Below, piece after piece: positions 55,045-64,000 of a stretch of 64,000 nucleotides of DNA. The notes under the pieces were generated by a model. The model had not been told where the DNA came from. It worked only from the letters and a program-made list of their open reading frames with translations, and did no database searches. Origin of the DNA: Amylostereum areolatum (taxonomy: Eukaryota > Basidiomycota > Agaricomycetes > Russulales > Stereaceae); NCBI GenBank assembly GCA_012932865.1, contig SAXG01000040.1:124001-188000 (forward strand), given 5' to 3'. Positions within the stretch are counted from its first letter, which is position 1, and every line of letters starts with the position of its first letter. A program made the position numbers and the translations under genes.

Positions 55045-56358
55045 ATGATATACACCGGGAACGAGAAGAAGGATGCGCACGAGACACGCGTAGCGTTGGC
55101 CCGCGTGAGTGCGCTCACTCGTACGCCGCGACGTATTATCGCCCCCGCCCGGCGACTGACCGGCAGGCTCCCTCCCAGTTCGAAACCTTGGGAGACGCCC
55201 CGCCGTCCTACCCCTCCGACGAATTCCTCGCCCTCCCGGGCCCCTCCGCCCTCAACAGCCCCGCCCACGCCGGACATTCCGCCCCCGACCTGCACACTTA
55301 CCCCCCACCCTCCCCATCGCAACTCCCCACCCCCCCGCCGTCCGCGCCTCCCCGCACCCACTCCGCACCGCAGACGCAGACGCACCGACACACCCGCACG
55401 CAGTCCTCGCCGCACCCGCCCGCGCCGCCTCGTGCACCGCTCAAGGCGCTTCTCGACGCCCCCGTCATCAACGGCGTCTTCCTCTCCTCCCGCAACGAGC
55501 CGCTCGAAGGTCCGTCTCGCGCGCCGCGACCGCTTCCCCCCGCCCCCGTCCGCTCACCGCTCACCCCTCGGGTCCGCCCACAGGCGCCTGGCGCATCGAC
55601 CCCGAGCTGAGCATGATCGGGACCCCCCCGAAGCGCGCCAAAGCCCGCCCGAAGCGCGTGCAGAAGGCGACGGCGGCCGACCCGCACGTCACGCTCGACA
55701 CCCACGCCGGCGCGATCACCGCGCGGTTCTCGGTCATCGGACGCAGCCCGCGCACGCCGATGAAGGCGAGCGTGCGGATCACGACGCGGAGCGGGACCGT
55801 GCACGTCGATATGGTGCGTCCAGCTCCTCTGTCGGCTTGGGGGAAAAGGGGGGGGGGGGGTACAACGTTGACCGTCCGTGTGTTCATGTGTGCAGAAGGA
55901 GCAGAGCCCGGGCCGCTACGTCGATTTGGACATCTATTCGAAGACAGGTGCGTCCCGTCCCCCCCCCCCTCTCCATTCCGTCCGACCGAGGGGCATGCTG
56001 ACGGCGCGACCGCACAGGCACGTCCACCGTGCTTCTCCCGAGGACGTTCTCGGGCGTCGCCGAGCTGCGCTCGCGCAAGGGCAAGCTCGAGGTGCTCGCC
56101 GCGCTCTCGCAGCACGCGCGCATCCTCAAGTCCACGGACGAAGAGGTGCTGCTGCTCATCGGCACCGTGCGCCCGCCGGACGCGCCGACGCAGCTCGCGG
56201 ACTACGTGCGCTTCAACTCGGAGGCGGGCACGGTGCGGATCGGGTTCACGGTCGAGGACGACAGGGCGGAGGTCGTCGTCGGGTTTTGGCAGAAGCTGGG
56301 GAAGATGCTCCGCGGGGGGGACGCCGGGGCGGAGGGAAGGCCCAAGGAAAAGGCGTGA
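55045..56358 (+). CDS. DUF7330-like protein (copy 1)
   Basis: The start at 55045 gives MIYTGNEKKDAHETRVALAR, joined by an intron to APSQFETLGDAPPSYPSDEF, which holds a PPxY-like PPSY motif. A long Pro/Ser/His-rich disordered region follows, then a beta-rich C-terminal domain. Its blocks are APVINGVFLSSRNEPLEG, WRIDPEL, VTLDTHAGAITARFSVIG, ASVRITTRSGTVHVDM, RYVDLDIYSKTG, TVLLPRTFSGVAELRSRKGK and VLLLIG..DYVRFNSEAG. The repeated (S/R)xGxVxVxx strands suggest a repetitive beta-solenoid-like fold as in DUF7330, an Agaricomycete family of unknown function; I hold the family name with moderate confidence. A clear paralogue with matching intron sites lies inverted at 61160-62650. Confidence 0.65.
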
Positions 56359-57491
56359 TTTGCTTTCGGCGGCGGCGGGCGTCTTACACTCACTTTTGTC
56401 GAATTGTTCTGCGACGACATTCATCATGCGGACTACACCTGTCTAACTTAATTGCATGCGTTGCCCCTCGGTGTACCCGTTCGGCACGTCCCCTCGAAGT
56501 CGTTGGAAGGCCGGCGGTGCAAGTCCATAATATGAACCTTGAAGTGACTTCGCGTCTTGAAGCTTGAGCAAAAAGGCCCTCCGACCAGGGAAACAATTCG
56601 CCGCGATTTGTTCGCGGGGACAAAGGTCGCGCACGTCCCCACGCAGTCGCACCCGAACACAAGCCCATCGAAACTCCGATAGATATATATATCGATACAC
56701 CGACATAGGATATGTATAAGGCAGCGGTAGTACAGCAACACACACACACACACACACACACACGCACGCACACGCACACGCACACGGATATCAAGGAGTA
56801 CACTCGTAGACAAAATATCGGACGGAGATCGCATGGAAGGCATGGAAAGGGGGTGGAGGGGGGTGGAGGTGGTGTCCGCGGGAGGGTCGGACACACGCAA
56901 CGGGGCGCAGAACTGTGCGGTTAATGGAGGGGGGGGTGGAGGGTAAGGTAAGGGAGGGAGGGGGGTTGGTGGTAGACAAGAAGAGAGGCATGACGCGCGG
57001 CGCAGGGCGAACGAACGAACGAACGAACGAAGAAATTAAAAGAGAGAGGGCGGGGATCGCGCAAGGGAGTGTGGGGGTGTGACGGGAGCAGATGCGGAAC
57101 GACGGTCATTGATGGGGGTAGGCTAGGGTAAGGTAAAGTGATGCGATGTAGGGTAAGCCTCAACAGCAAGAGGGGGAGAGCAACAGCGAACGGGGCACAG
57201 TCACAGAGACAGACGACGCGGACAGAGATGGCAGGGGCAGTACAGATGAGGAGCAGCGAGGCGAGATTGGCAATACACGGTGGGGTGGAGATGGAGACAG
57301 ACAAAGCACAGGATTTGATGGGACGCGGGATGGGGCGCGAACGTGGAACGAGATGAGATGAGGTGGTGTAAGGTGAGGTGAGGTGAGATGCGGGCGGGGC
57401 GGGCGAGGGTGGTGGGTATGCAGAGCGTCCCGTGACACGATAGGTGTGGTTTTTTGTGTAGGGGGAGGACGGTCAGACCGGGGCTTTCCAC
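56359..57491. other. Convergent intergenic space rich in microsatellites
   Basis: It holds (AC)n at about 56738-56787, CGAA/GAAC tetranucleotide repeats at about 57008-57031, GGTAAGGTAAGG-type repeats near 56943-56960 and 57127-57138, and GGTGAGGTGAGGTGA near 57372-57386. Long open frames here follow these repeats and are not credible genes. Confidence 0.65.
56738..56787. repeat. (AC)n dinucleotide microsatellite
   Basis: Near-perfect CA/AC alternation, with CG interruptions in the last ~25 bases. Confidence 0.9.
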
Positions 57492-59824
57492 CTAAACCGC
57501 GCGGGCGGGTATAGTCTCCTCAGGCATATCCGCGAGGTCGATGGGCGACGTAAAACTCGTGACCTGAGGAAATCGAACCGCACACCCATCAGCCGCGCGC
57601 CCAACCCACCACCACCGAACAAACGCAAAACTGAAAAAAACACTCACGTAGGGATGCAACGACCTGCCCGAACTCCGCCTCTCCACGCCCCACCGCCCCG
57701 CCCCCTCTCCCGACAACGATCGCGGCCGCGGCCGCGTCCTCCCCGGCGTCGTCTCGCGCCGCGTCAACCTCGGCAGCGCCCTCTCGGCCTCGTCCTGCTC
57801 GTCGTACGCCTCCGCGCGCGCCTTCCCCGCATCCTTGAACCGCCGCACGTCGTCCATCTCGTACTCCGGCGCGTCCTCGCACTCGCCCTCCTCCCCGTCC
57901 TCGCCCTCCCCGTCGCCGTCCTCCTCCTCGAGCGCGCTCTCGAACGAGCGCACGGTCGCGGGCGAGAGCGTGTCCCCGTACGAGCGCGTGCGCGCGGCGC
58001 GGTGGAGGAAGAGCACGCTGCGGGGCGTGTGCGGCGAGCCGAGCGCGTGGGGGGCCGCCGGGGCCGGGCTGGCGGGCGATTTGGGCGAGGCGGCGTCGGT
58101 GGGGGAGACGGCGTAGTCGGACGCGATGATCGAGCGCGTCGCGCCGGTGGCGGTCGAGAGCGTCGAGGGCGCCTTGTGGTGGTAGCCCGCGTCCTGCGCG
58201 ACCGAGCGCGGGAAGAAGATCTGGGACGAGGGGTTCAGTCAGTCGAGCGAGGGGGAGAGGGGCAGAGGAGAGATGGGAAGAAGAGCGTACCATGAGGGTG
58301 AGAGAGGAGGATACGAATTGACCGATGGCGGTGATCATGAGAAGGATGTCTGGGTGGGGTGGGATGGGTGTGAGGACGCGCGATGGGGGAAGGCGATCGG
58401 GCGGGCGTACCGGACCAAAATCTGAATGGGACTCTCTCGTCAGCGGGGGCGTGCGATCGAAACGGGGCGCGGGGGAGCAAGGAACTCACAAGCTCTCGTT
58501 GATCTTGTGGGCACCCTGGATTCCGTCCAGAGCAAGGACGAGGAGCGGGACAGTAGCGCAGAATCGGAAGACGACGCGGACGAGCTACGGAACGAGATCA
58601 GCCCAACGGGCCCGGGGGGGGGGGAGGGGGGGGGGGGGAAGCGTACGTTCATCTCGTAGAATGTGGAGAGACGGACGACGACGTCGGGGTGCGCGCCTTC
58701 CTCCTTGACGTGACGCAGAAAGGCGGGGAAGCGGAAGAGGACGTAGAGGAAGGCGACGTTGGTCACGGTCGAGCTGAGCGAGCCGACGAGGAAGGTCCAG
58801 GCGTCCGTCTGAAGCGCCGGGAGAGGTCAGCGCGGGATGCGGGAACGGCGGGGGACGGGTCGTACTGTGACGAGATCGTGCCGGGCGATCAAGGTGGTCA
58901 GCGGCATCCCGAGCATGGCGCCCACGCAACCTGCGAGAGGCGTGTCAGCGGAGGTGGAAAGCCGATGACGAACGGAAGACGCACAAGTGTACCACATGCG
59001 ATACTCCCAGCTCGCGAACCAATCGCGCTTTTTAGGGCCCTGGTCCAGAAGGAAGAGCCAGAACGCGAGCTCTGCGGAGGGAGGGGGGGAGCGGCGGATG
59101 AGCGGGGGAGGGGCGCGCAAGCGCGTCGGCAGGGAGACCACACACCTTCAAAATGGATGACTCTACATCGGAACGTGGGGGGATCAGAACGGGAAAGGAT
59201 CAAGCGGGAATGAACGGAGGGAACGCACTGTTCGAGCGCCCAAGCGATGCTGAAGACGAAGTACATGGCGAGCAGCATGTGTTGGTTGTGGGGGCGCCAG
59301 AGGTCGACGGGGCGGGGGATGGAGAAGCCGAGGAAGAGCGGATGGTCGGCGTCGGCGCCGCCACGGTCGGCGAGCGGGGCGCCGGTGGGAATGAGCAGGA
59401 AGCCTGATCGGTGGGGGGCGTCTCGTTTAGGGGTGAGCGGGGAAATGGAACGGAGAACGCACCTTCTCTGTACTTGAGCACGGTGATCCCGACGCTGAAC
59501 ACGACGAGCAAGGGCGTGGTGAGAAAGTAGGCGTACTGTGAGCGCGTGCCGGGTCAGCGGCGGGGGGAGGGGAAGGGACGGGGGATCGGGACGGACGGTC
59601 ATGACGCGTTTGAAGGCGCCGGGCTGGCGACCCGAGTTCCAACGGATGCAGTTGAACTTGTCATAACTCCAGAGGTGGTAGAGGAGATATACGATAAACT
59701 ACGCGCGAAACGTGAGCGTCCGGAGGCGAGGGGAGGAGGGGGAGGGGGAGAAAGGGGAGAAGGCGCGCACCAAGCAGGACAAGATAGCCCAAGTGAGAAA
59801 CGCGGTCGGGGAACCGTTGCTCAT
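57492..59824 (-). CDS. Polytopic (about seven-span) membrane protein, unknown function
   Basis: Spliced on -, the protein opens MSNGSPTAFLTWAILSCL, then FIVYLLYHLWSYDKFNCIRW with NSGRQPGAFKRVM, YFLTTPLLVVFSVGITVLKY, LLAMYFVFSIAWALEQ and ELAFWLFLLDQGPKKRDWF. WTFLVGSLSSTVTNVAFLYV with FRFPAFLRHVKEEGAHPDV and VVRLSTFYEMN follow, and MITAIGQFVSSSLTLM leads to FFPRSVAQDAGY. These alternate hydrophobic spans with conserved short loops (F-R-x-x-A, E-Y-R-M-W, P-D-V-V-V-R-L) in an order I know from uncharacterised 7-TM-like proteins of Agaricomycetes. The cytosolic tail is long, with an acidic EEEDGDGEGEDGEEGE run and Arg-rich stretches, ending at 57492. It could be a receptor or transporter-like protein; nothing seen decides this. 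Confidence 0.7.
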
Positions 59825-61159
59825 GAGCGCGAATCTGAGGGGCCAGCCAGGGCAAAACAAAGAAAGGAGGAGGTTGCGAGAAAAGAAAGGGATGTGTGAT
59901 ACGGGAAGAAGAAGAGGAAAAGGAGGAGGAGGCGAAGGGGCGGTGGGTGAGACCAAGTCCCTACGCGCTTATATTGGATTAGATATCCCCTCCAATCATC
60001 CCCGTGACCTTCCAACTTCCCCACCTTGAACTTCAATGGTCTCCATCTTGTGTCGGCAGGCATCTCGGATCCCCCTCTACACCACCGCACCCTCCTCCAT
60101 CCCCTTCGCCATGGCGAACTCAGGATCTTATCAACCCGCGCATGGGCACAGACGACGCGGGAAGGGGGGATCCACTGCGCCTGCCAGTCCTTGGCCTGCA
60201 CCAACCGTCTCCAAGAGCCTGAGCGAACAAACCCAAAGACCAGGTGATCAATTCGACGCTTCGGTCGGCATCGGTGAGTATATTGCAAGGACAACCAAAA
60301 AAAACCCTGTTCAAATCTGCATCTCTGCCTGATCCCTTCTCTCAATCGCTGGGGAAGGCGGTGCTACCCTGCACCGCGTTGCGCCCTCTCCGTCGTCGTC
60401 CTCCACATCTCTCAGCACCCCTGCGCCCGCCCATCACCCTCTCGGGAAAAGGACGGAGGACGGCGGCGCAGGCGGGCACGAGGCGGCGCGGCTCGACGAC
60501 ATGAGACCAATCGCATCGGCGATCGACAGGGATCACTAGCTGCACTGGGCGACCCCACGCCAGCAGGTACGTAGCCTGGGAGACAGATTCGACCCCGCAC
60601 AAATTAAACCATACGGGTACGGGCGAACTCCCCAGCTGTCGAAGCTGAAGCTGAAGTCTCGGAGAGGACTGGCCCTTTGTGTCCGAGGGCGAAGACGGGC
60701 ACTTACTCATGAACCGTTCTGTGAACGCGTTCCACTCATCGCGAGAGGGGAGCGGCTGGATGTACCAGGGCCAGGGATCGATGTGTTCCTACTTACCTTC
60801 CAAGCCGCGTTTAGAAGCTCGCGAGTCGAGTCCAAGTCGAAGGCTGAACGTGCCAGTTGAACGCGGGTTTCACCTCTCCTCGGGCAATGCGCATGGGGTA
60901 CCCGCCACAGGAGAGACGGGTCACGAACGGGCTCCTAACTCTGTTTCGCTGATCTGTCCGAGGCAATGATACATGGAAGTCCATACAGTAGTATGTATAT
61001 ATACACGCACAGTCACGGTCCTGGCACGTCGCGTCCATCGCATGAGAAAGAATCAACGACATCTGTAGCGAGTGGCAAGCACACGCGATCCGACGGCCGA
61101 CGAGCAGTACAGCCCATCATCGCCCCACCCCTCCATCGCCTCCCCCAAACCCGCTAGCC
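59825..61159. other. Intergenic, no gene supported
   Basis: Upstream region of the membrane protein gene and 3' flank of the second DUF7330-like gene. Short frames on both strands have no recognisable features. Confidence 0.45.
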
Positions 61160-62650
61160 CTACCTATTCTTATTCGTGATCCCACCACCGCCGTCCCCCA
61201 CCCGCGCCTTCTCCCCGACGCCCACCGTCAACAGCCTCCCGAGCCTCCGCCAGAACCCGACCACGGCCTCCTCCCGATCGTCCTCCTCGGTGTACCCGAC
61301 CCGCAGCGTGCCCGCGCGCGACGCGTACCGGACGTAGTCCGCGAGCTGCGCGGTGTCGCCCGCGCCGACGAGCAGCAGGATCTCCTCGTCCGTCGCCTTG
61401 AGCACGCGCGCGTCGCGCGCGAGCGCCGCGAGCACCTCGAGCTTGCCCTTGCGCGAGTGCAGCTCTATGACGCCCGCGAAGGACTTGGGGAGGAGGAGGG
61501 TGGAGTCGCCTGCGTCGTTCGGCTCGCCGTTCAGTTTCGCGCTGCGGTCGAGAGGGGACGGCGTCCGGGGAGGGGGACTCACTCACCGCGCTTCGAGTAC
61601 ACGTCCAGATCCAAGTACCGCCCCGCGCTCTTCTCCTGCTGAAAAAGCACCGTCGCCGCCCCATCAGCCTCCGTCATCCCCGAGCACACACAAAGCAACA
61701 ACAAAAAAAGTAAACACGCACGACGTCCAGCCGCACCGCCCCGCTCCGCGTCGTCACCCGCACGCTCGCCTTCCGGCCCTCGCCCCGCGCGCGCCCCACG
61801 ATCCCCAGCCGCGCGCGGATCGCGCCCCGGCGCGTGTCGAACGCGAGGTTGGGCGCGGTCGCCATCGCTTTGCGCGCGCGGCGCGGACGGACGCGGGCGG
61901 CGGTCGGCGGGGGCGCGGCGGCGGCCATGCGCAGGTCCGGGTCGATCCGCCAGGAGCCTGTGGGCGGGGGAGTGGGGGTCAGTTTGGGGTTGGGGTTGGG
62001 GTTGGGGTTGGGGCGGGGAGTAGGGTGAGACGCGTAGGGAGAAGGGTGAGACGCGTGTGGGGAGAAGAGGGGAGGGGAGGTGGGATGTCGATGGTACGTA
62101 CGGGGATAGGGACACGTGTGTGTGGGTGGGGGGATGTCCAGGGGGGTTGGGCTGAGGAACACGTACCGGTTATAGGCTCATCGCGCGTCGAGATGAAGAT
62201 GCCGTTCGTCGCCGGTGCGTCGAGGAGCGGGGGACGGCAGATGGTGGCTCTCGCGTGCGCGGGCGCGGGCGGCGTGGCGGTCGAGGGGGTGATACGCGCG
62301 CGCGGGGGAACGAACACGGAGACGGTCGTGGCGTTTCGAGGGTGCGCGCCCTGGGGGCGCTGAGGCGCTGAGTGCGTGCGCGCGCGCGGGGTGGGAGGTA
62401 TATATGCGGAGGGGATGAGGGCGGAAGCGGGGGGGGAGGGCGGGGCGGGCGCGGACATGAGCACGAGCGTCGTCGGGCGTTTGGTGGTCGGAGGGGGTCG
62501 CGCGTCCGTCGATCGCGGGGTGGCGCTCTGGGCGCGGCGGCTGGGGTTGGAGCTGGAGCTGGGCGGGAGAGGCGGGAGGGCGTGGTCGCGAGAAGGACCG
62601 GGTTCGGGGAGGGCGGAGAGCGTGTGGTACGGCGGAGGCTGCTCCTCCAC
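61160..62650 (-). CDS. DUF7330-like protein (copy 2)
   Basis: The start at 62650 gives MEEQPPPYHTLSALPEPGPS with a PPPY motif, then a long Pro/Ser/Thr/Arg-rich region. The conserved C-terminal domain follows: APATNGIFISTRDEPITG, SWRIDPDLRM, LAFDTRRGAIRARLGIVG, ASVRVTTRSGAVRLDV, AGRYLDLDVYSKRG, TLLLPKSFAGVIELHSRKGK and ILLLVG..DYVRYASRAG. The introns fall at the same places as in copy 1 (after EPITG/EPLEG, after the VRLDV/VHVDM strand and after YSKRG/YSKTG), so the two are duplicates. The orientation is opposite to copy 1, with the membrane-protein gene between them. The intron after EPITG contains the GGGGTT array. Function is unknown. Confidence 0.65.
61984..62013 (+). repeat. (GGGGTT)n array
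   Basis: Five tandem TTGGGG units on + lie within an intron of the gene on -. They could fold as a G-quadruplex. Confidence 0.9.
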
Positions 62651-64000
62651 TTGCTCATCCTATCATGTCCCACAAATACAAGGAAAGGTAACGCGCACGT
62701 CAATGGACCGGCCAGAGCTCGAGGCGAGATCCAACGCACCCGGTGCGGCGTCGGCGTCGACGGCCGCTGGAACGCGCGCGCTTGGTCTTCTTCACCTTGC
62801 AGGATCATTGAGGTTTGGGGGTGAGGGGGGGAGGGTCGGACTGTCGGTCGTGATAACTGTCGGCGCACGATCCTTCCCTCGTACTTATGTATATGCACTT
62901 CGAGCTCCGTTCATCGGCACCCGACGCGGTCGCATGAGCATCCCTCAGAGCTGCGGACATGTCGAATGAAGGCGCACGACCCACGAGGACCTGCCCACAT
63001 TACTGCGCCTGGGCTTACCACTGATGCTGCGCGCCAACACGGACCTCCTCGGGGTCCAGCAACCTCAAGAGGCCAGTGTTCATTGAGATTGAGCTTGAGC
63101 TTGAGCGTTCAACGTTCAACGTTCAACGTTCACCTCCCCCGATTGAGGGTGCGCAGTGCCTGGCCCAGCAAACGCTTCCTTTCGAGGTCGACGCGTCCGG
63201 GCGGCGATAGAGGGCGCCTTGCGGTTGGGTGAGGACGGAGAATCTTGGACTGGGCAGGGTAGGCTGAGACAAGCTGAGATGACTGTCAATGAGAGAACAA
63301 GGACGGTAAATTGAAAGCTGCGCAAGAAGTTTTCTTGGGAGACCTGAACAAGTGAATGAAAGTCTCCCCACGGACTTGTCGTATTCGGAGTACCGCGAGT
63401 ACTGGTAGTTGGTGGCGGTGCGACGTAACGCGAAGGGATTCAATTATTTGTGGGGGAGGGTGAACCAGAACGGCTATCTTCTGGTTAGGTCAGCCACGGA
63501 GACGTAGGGAAGGGGGTCGACTGTCGAGATGGATAGTTTGTTGATCTGAAGTGGATGTTCCTGAGGAATGCTGCGGTGGCCCCCGTAGCAGCAGAGACGC
63601 GTTCGTGAACAATTCGTCCATTCCCCCCGTTAACTAAGTACGTCTTATATCTCTTCGAACTTATCGTCGGGAAGGGCTGGGGGATCCGAAGGCTTCGGGA
63701 TATGTCGGAAAAACCGGATTTAGCTGATCAGCACCTTACGGAAATCTGACGACAGCTGACGGTTTCGGACGGCTTATCTGAACTCGTGAGTGGTGCTCAG
63801 CCCATGATCAGCCGCTGGCAAGTGGCTGCAAGGTGGCGCCGTGAAGGTAATAATTGGTGATTCGATGACATCACCTCTGATATGCAGTGCACGTGCAAGA
63901 CAGAACCGCCGGTCCGACGGCGAGAAAAATCTGCGAAGTCGAATTGCGCTTTGGGCCAGTGGTTCCCGCCACCAACTGGCGACTTATATAGCCTCTCTAC
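62651..64000. other. Window end, no gene supported apart from a heptamer repeat
   Basis: Frames at 63116-63443 on - have no recognisable content. Promoter space of the DUF7330-like gene lies at the left. Confidence 0.45.
63106..63132 (+). repeat. (GTTCAAC)n heptamer microsatellite, second locus
   Basis: Three full GTTCAAC units plus a partial one, the same motif as at 53656-53682. Confidence 0.8.

Noticed and set aside
56390..57480. Several long frames around the AC and GGTGA repeats
   Set aside because: They are translations of microsatellites (His/Thr, Val/Cys runs) and not credible proteins.
61984..62013. Telomeric repeat
   Set aside because: The unit is GGGGTT, only five copies, inside a gene and far from the window ends; fungal telomeres are usually TTAGGG.
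1..64000. CRISPR array, bacterial operon or integrated bacterial element
   Set aside because: No regularly spaced repeats and no Shine-Dalgarno-led gene strings; the DNA is plainly intron-rich fungal.

Overview
The window is nuclear DNA from a filamentous basidiomycete, most likely an Agaricomycete. Genes are cut by many 45-70 nt GT-AG introns, several with a CTAAC/CTGAC branch site. The transposase is of the Plavaka type, the gene families (DUF6698, DUF6533, DUF7330-like, F-box, GH74, PL14, TET/JBP-like) are typical of that class, and the single tRNA is eukaryotic. No rRNA, CRISPR array, bacterial operon or telomere was seen.

Layout. (1) 0-2 kb: an intact, intronless gene of unknown function with a possible prenylation tail. 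(2) 2-12 kb: an eroded secondary-metabolism patch. Two intact tandem SAM methyltransferase genes (6.5-9.8 kb) sit among cytochrome P450 remains: a frameshifted copy (2.1-4.2 kb), a small fragment of another P450 family (4.9 kb), an N-terminal piece on + (5.9-6.3 kb) and a C-terminal three quarters on - (10.0-11.7 kb). The last two pieces are complementary and look like one P450 split by an inversion. (3) 12.8-14 kb: an apparently intact TET/JBP-like 2-oxoglutarate/Fe(II) dioxygenase. (4) 14.9-16.3 kb: a dead patchwork of an M43-like metalloprotease fragment and a casein kinase 2 alpha copy. (5) 17-25 kb: two unrecognised genes and a complete-looking Plavaka transposase. (6) 26.6-30.2 kb: a second, frameshifted TET/JBP-like gene and a damaged DUF6698 gene. 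(7) 31.3-32.3 kb: a non-autonomous hAT-like element with a perfect 8-bp target duplication. (8) 32.4-36 kb: an eroded unknown gene and a DUF6533 membrane protein gene.

(9) 37-64 kb is a calmer, gene-rich stretch: PL14 polysaccharide lyase, a lactonase-like beta-propeller protein, a family III CoA-transferase, tRNA-Ala(AGC), an F-box protein, a zinc-ribbon-like unknown, a small secreted hydrophobic protein, GH74 xyloglucanase, a SEL1-like protein, and a polytopic membrane protein bracketed by two inverted DUF7330-like paralogues.

The two halves differ sharply. About 2-34 kb is dominated by mobile DNA, transposon-associated families and pseudogenes; the rest carries intact genes, including wood or plant cell-wall enzymes (GH74, PL14). 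The points most worth following are the inversion-split P450 around the methyltransferase pair, the two TET/JBP-like genes on either side of a Plavaka element, and the nested hAT-like element.
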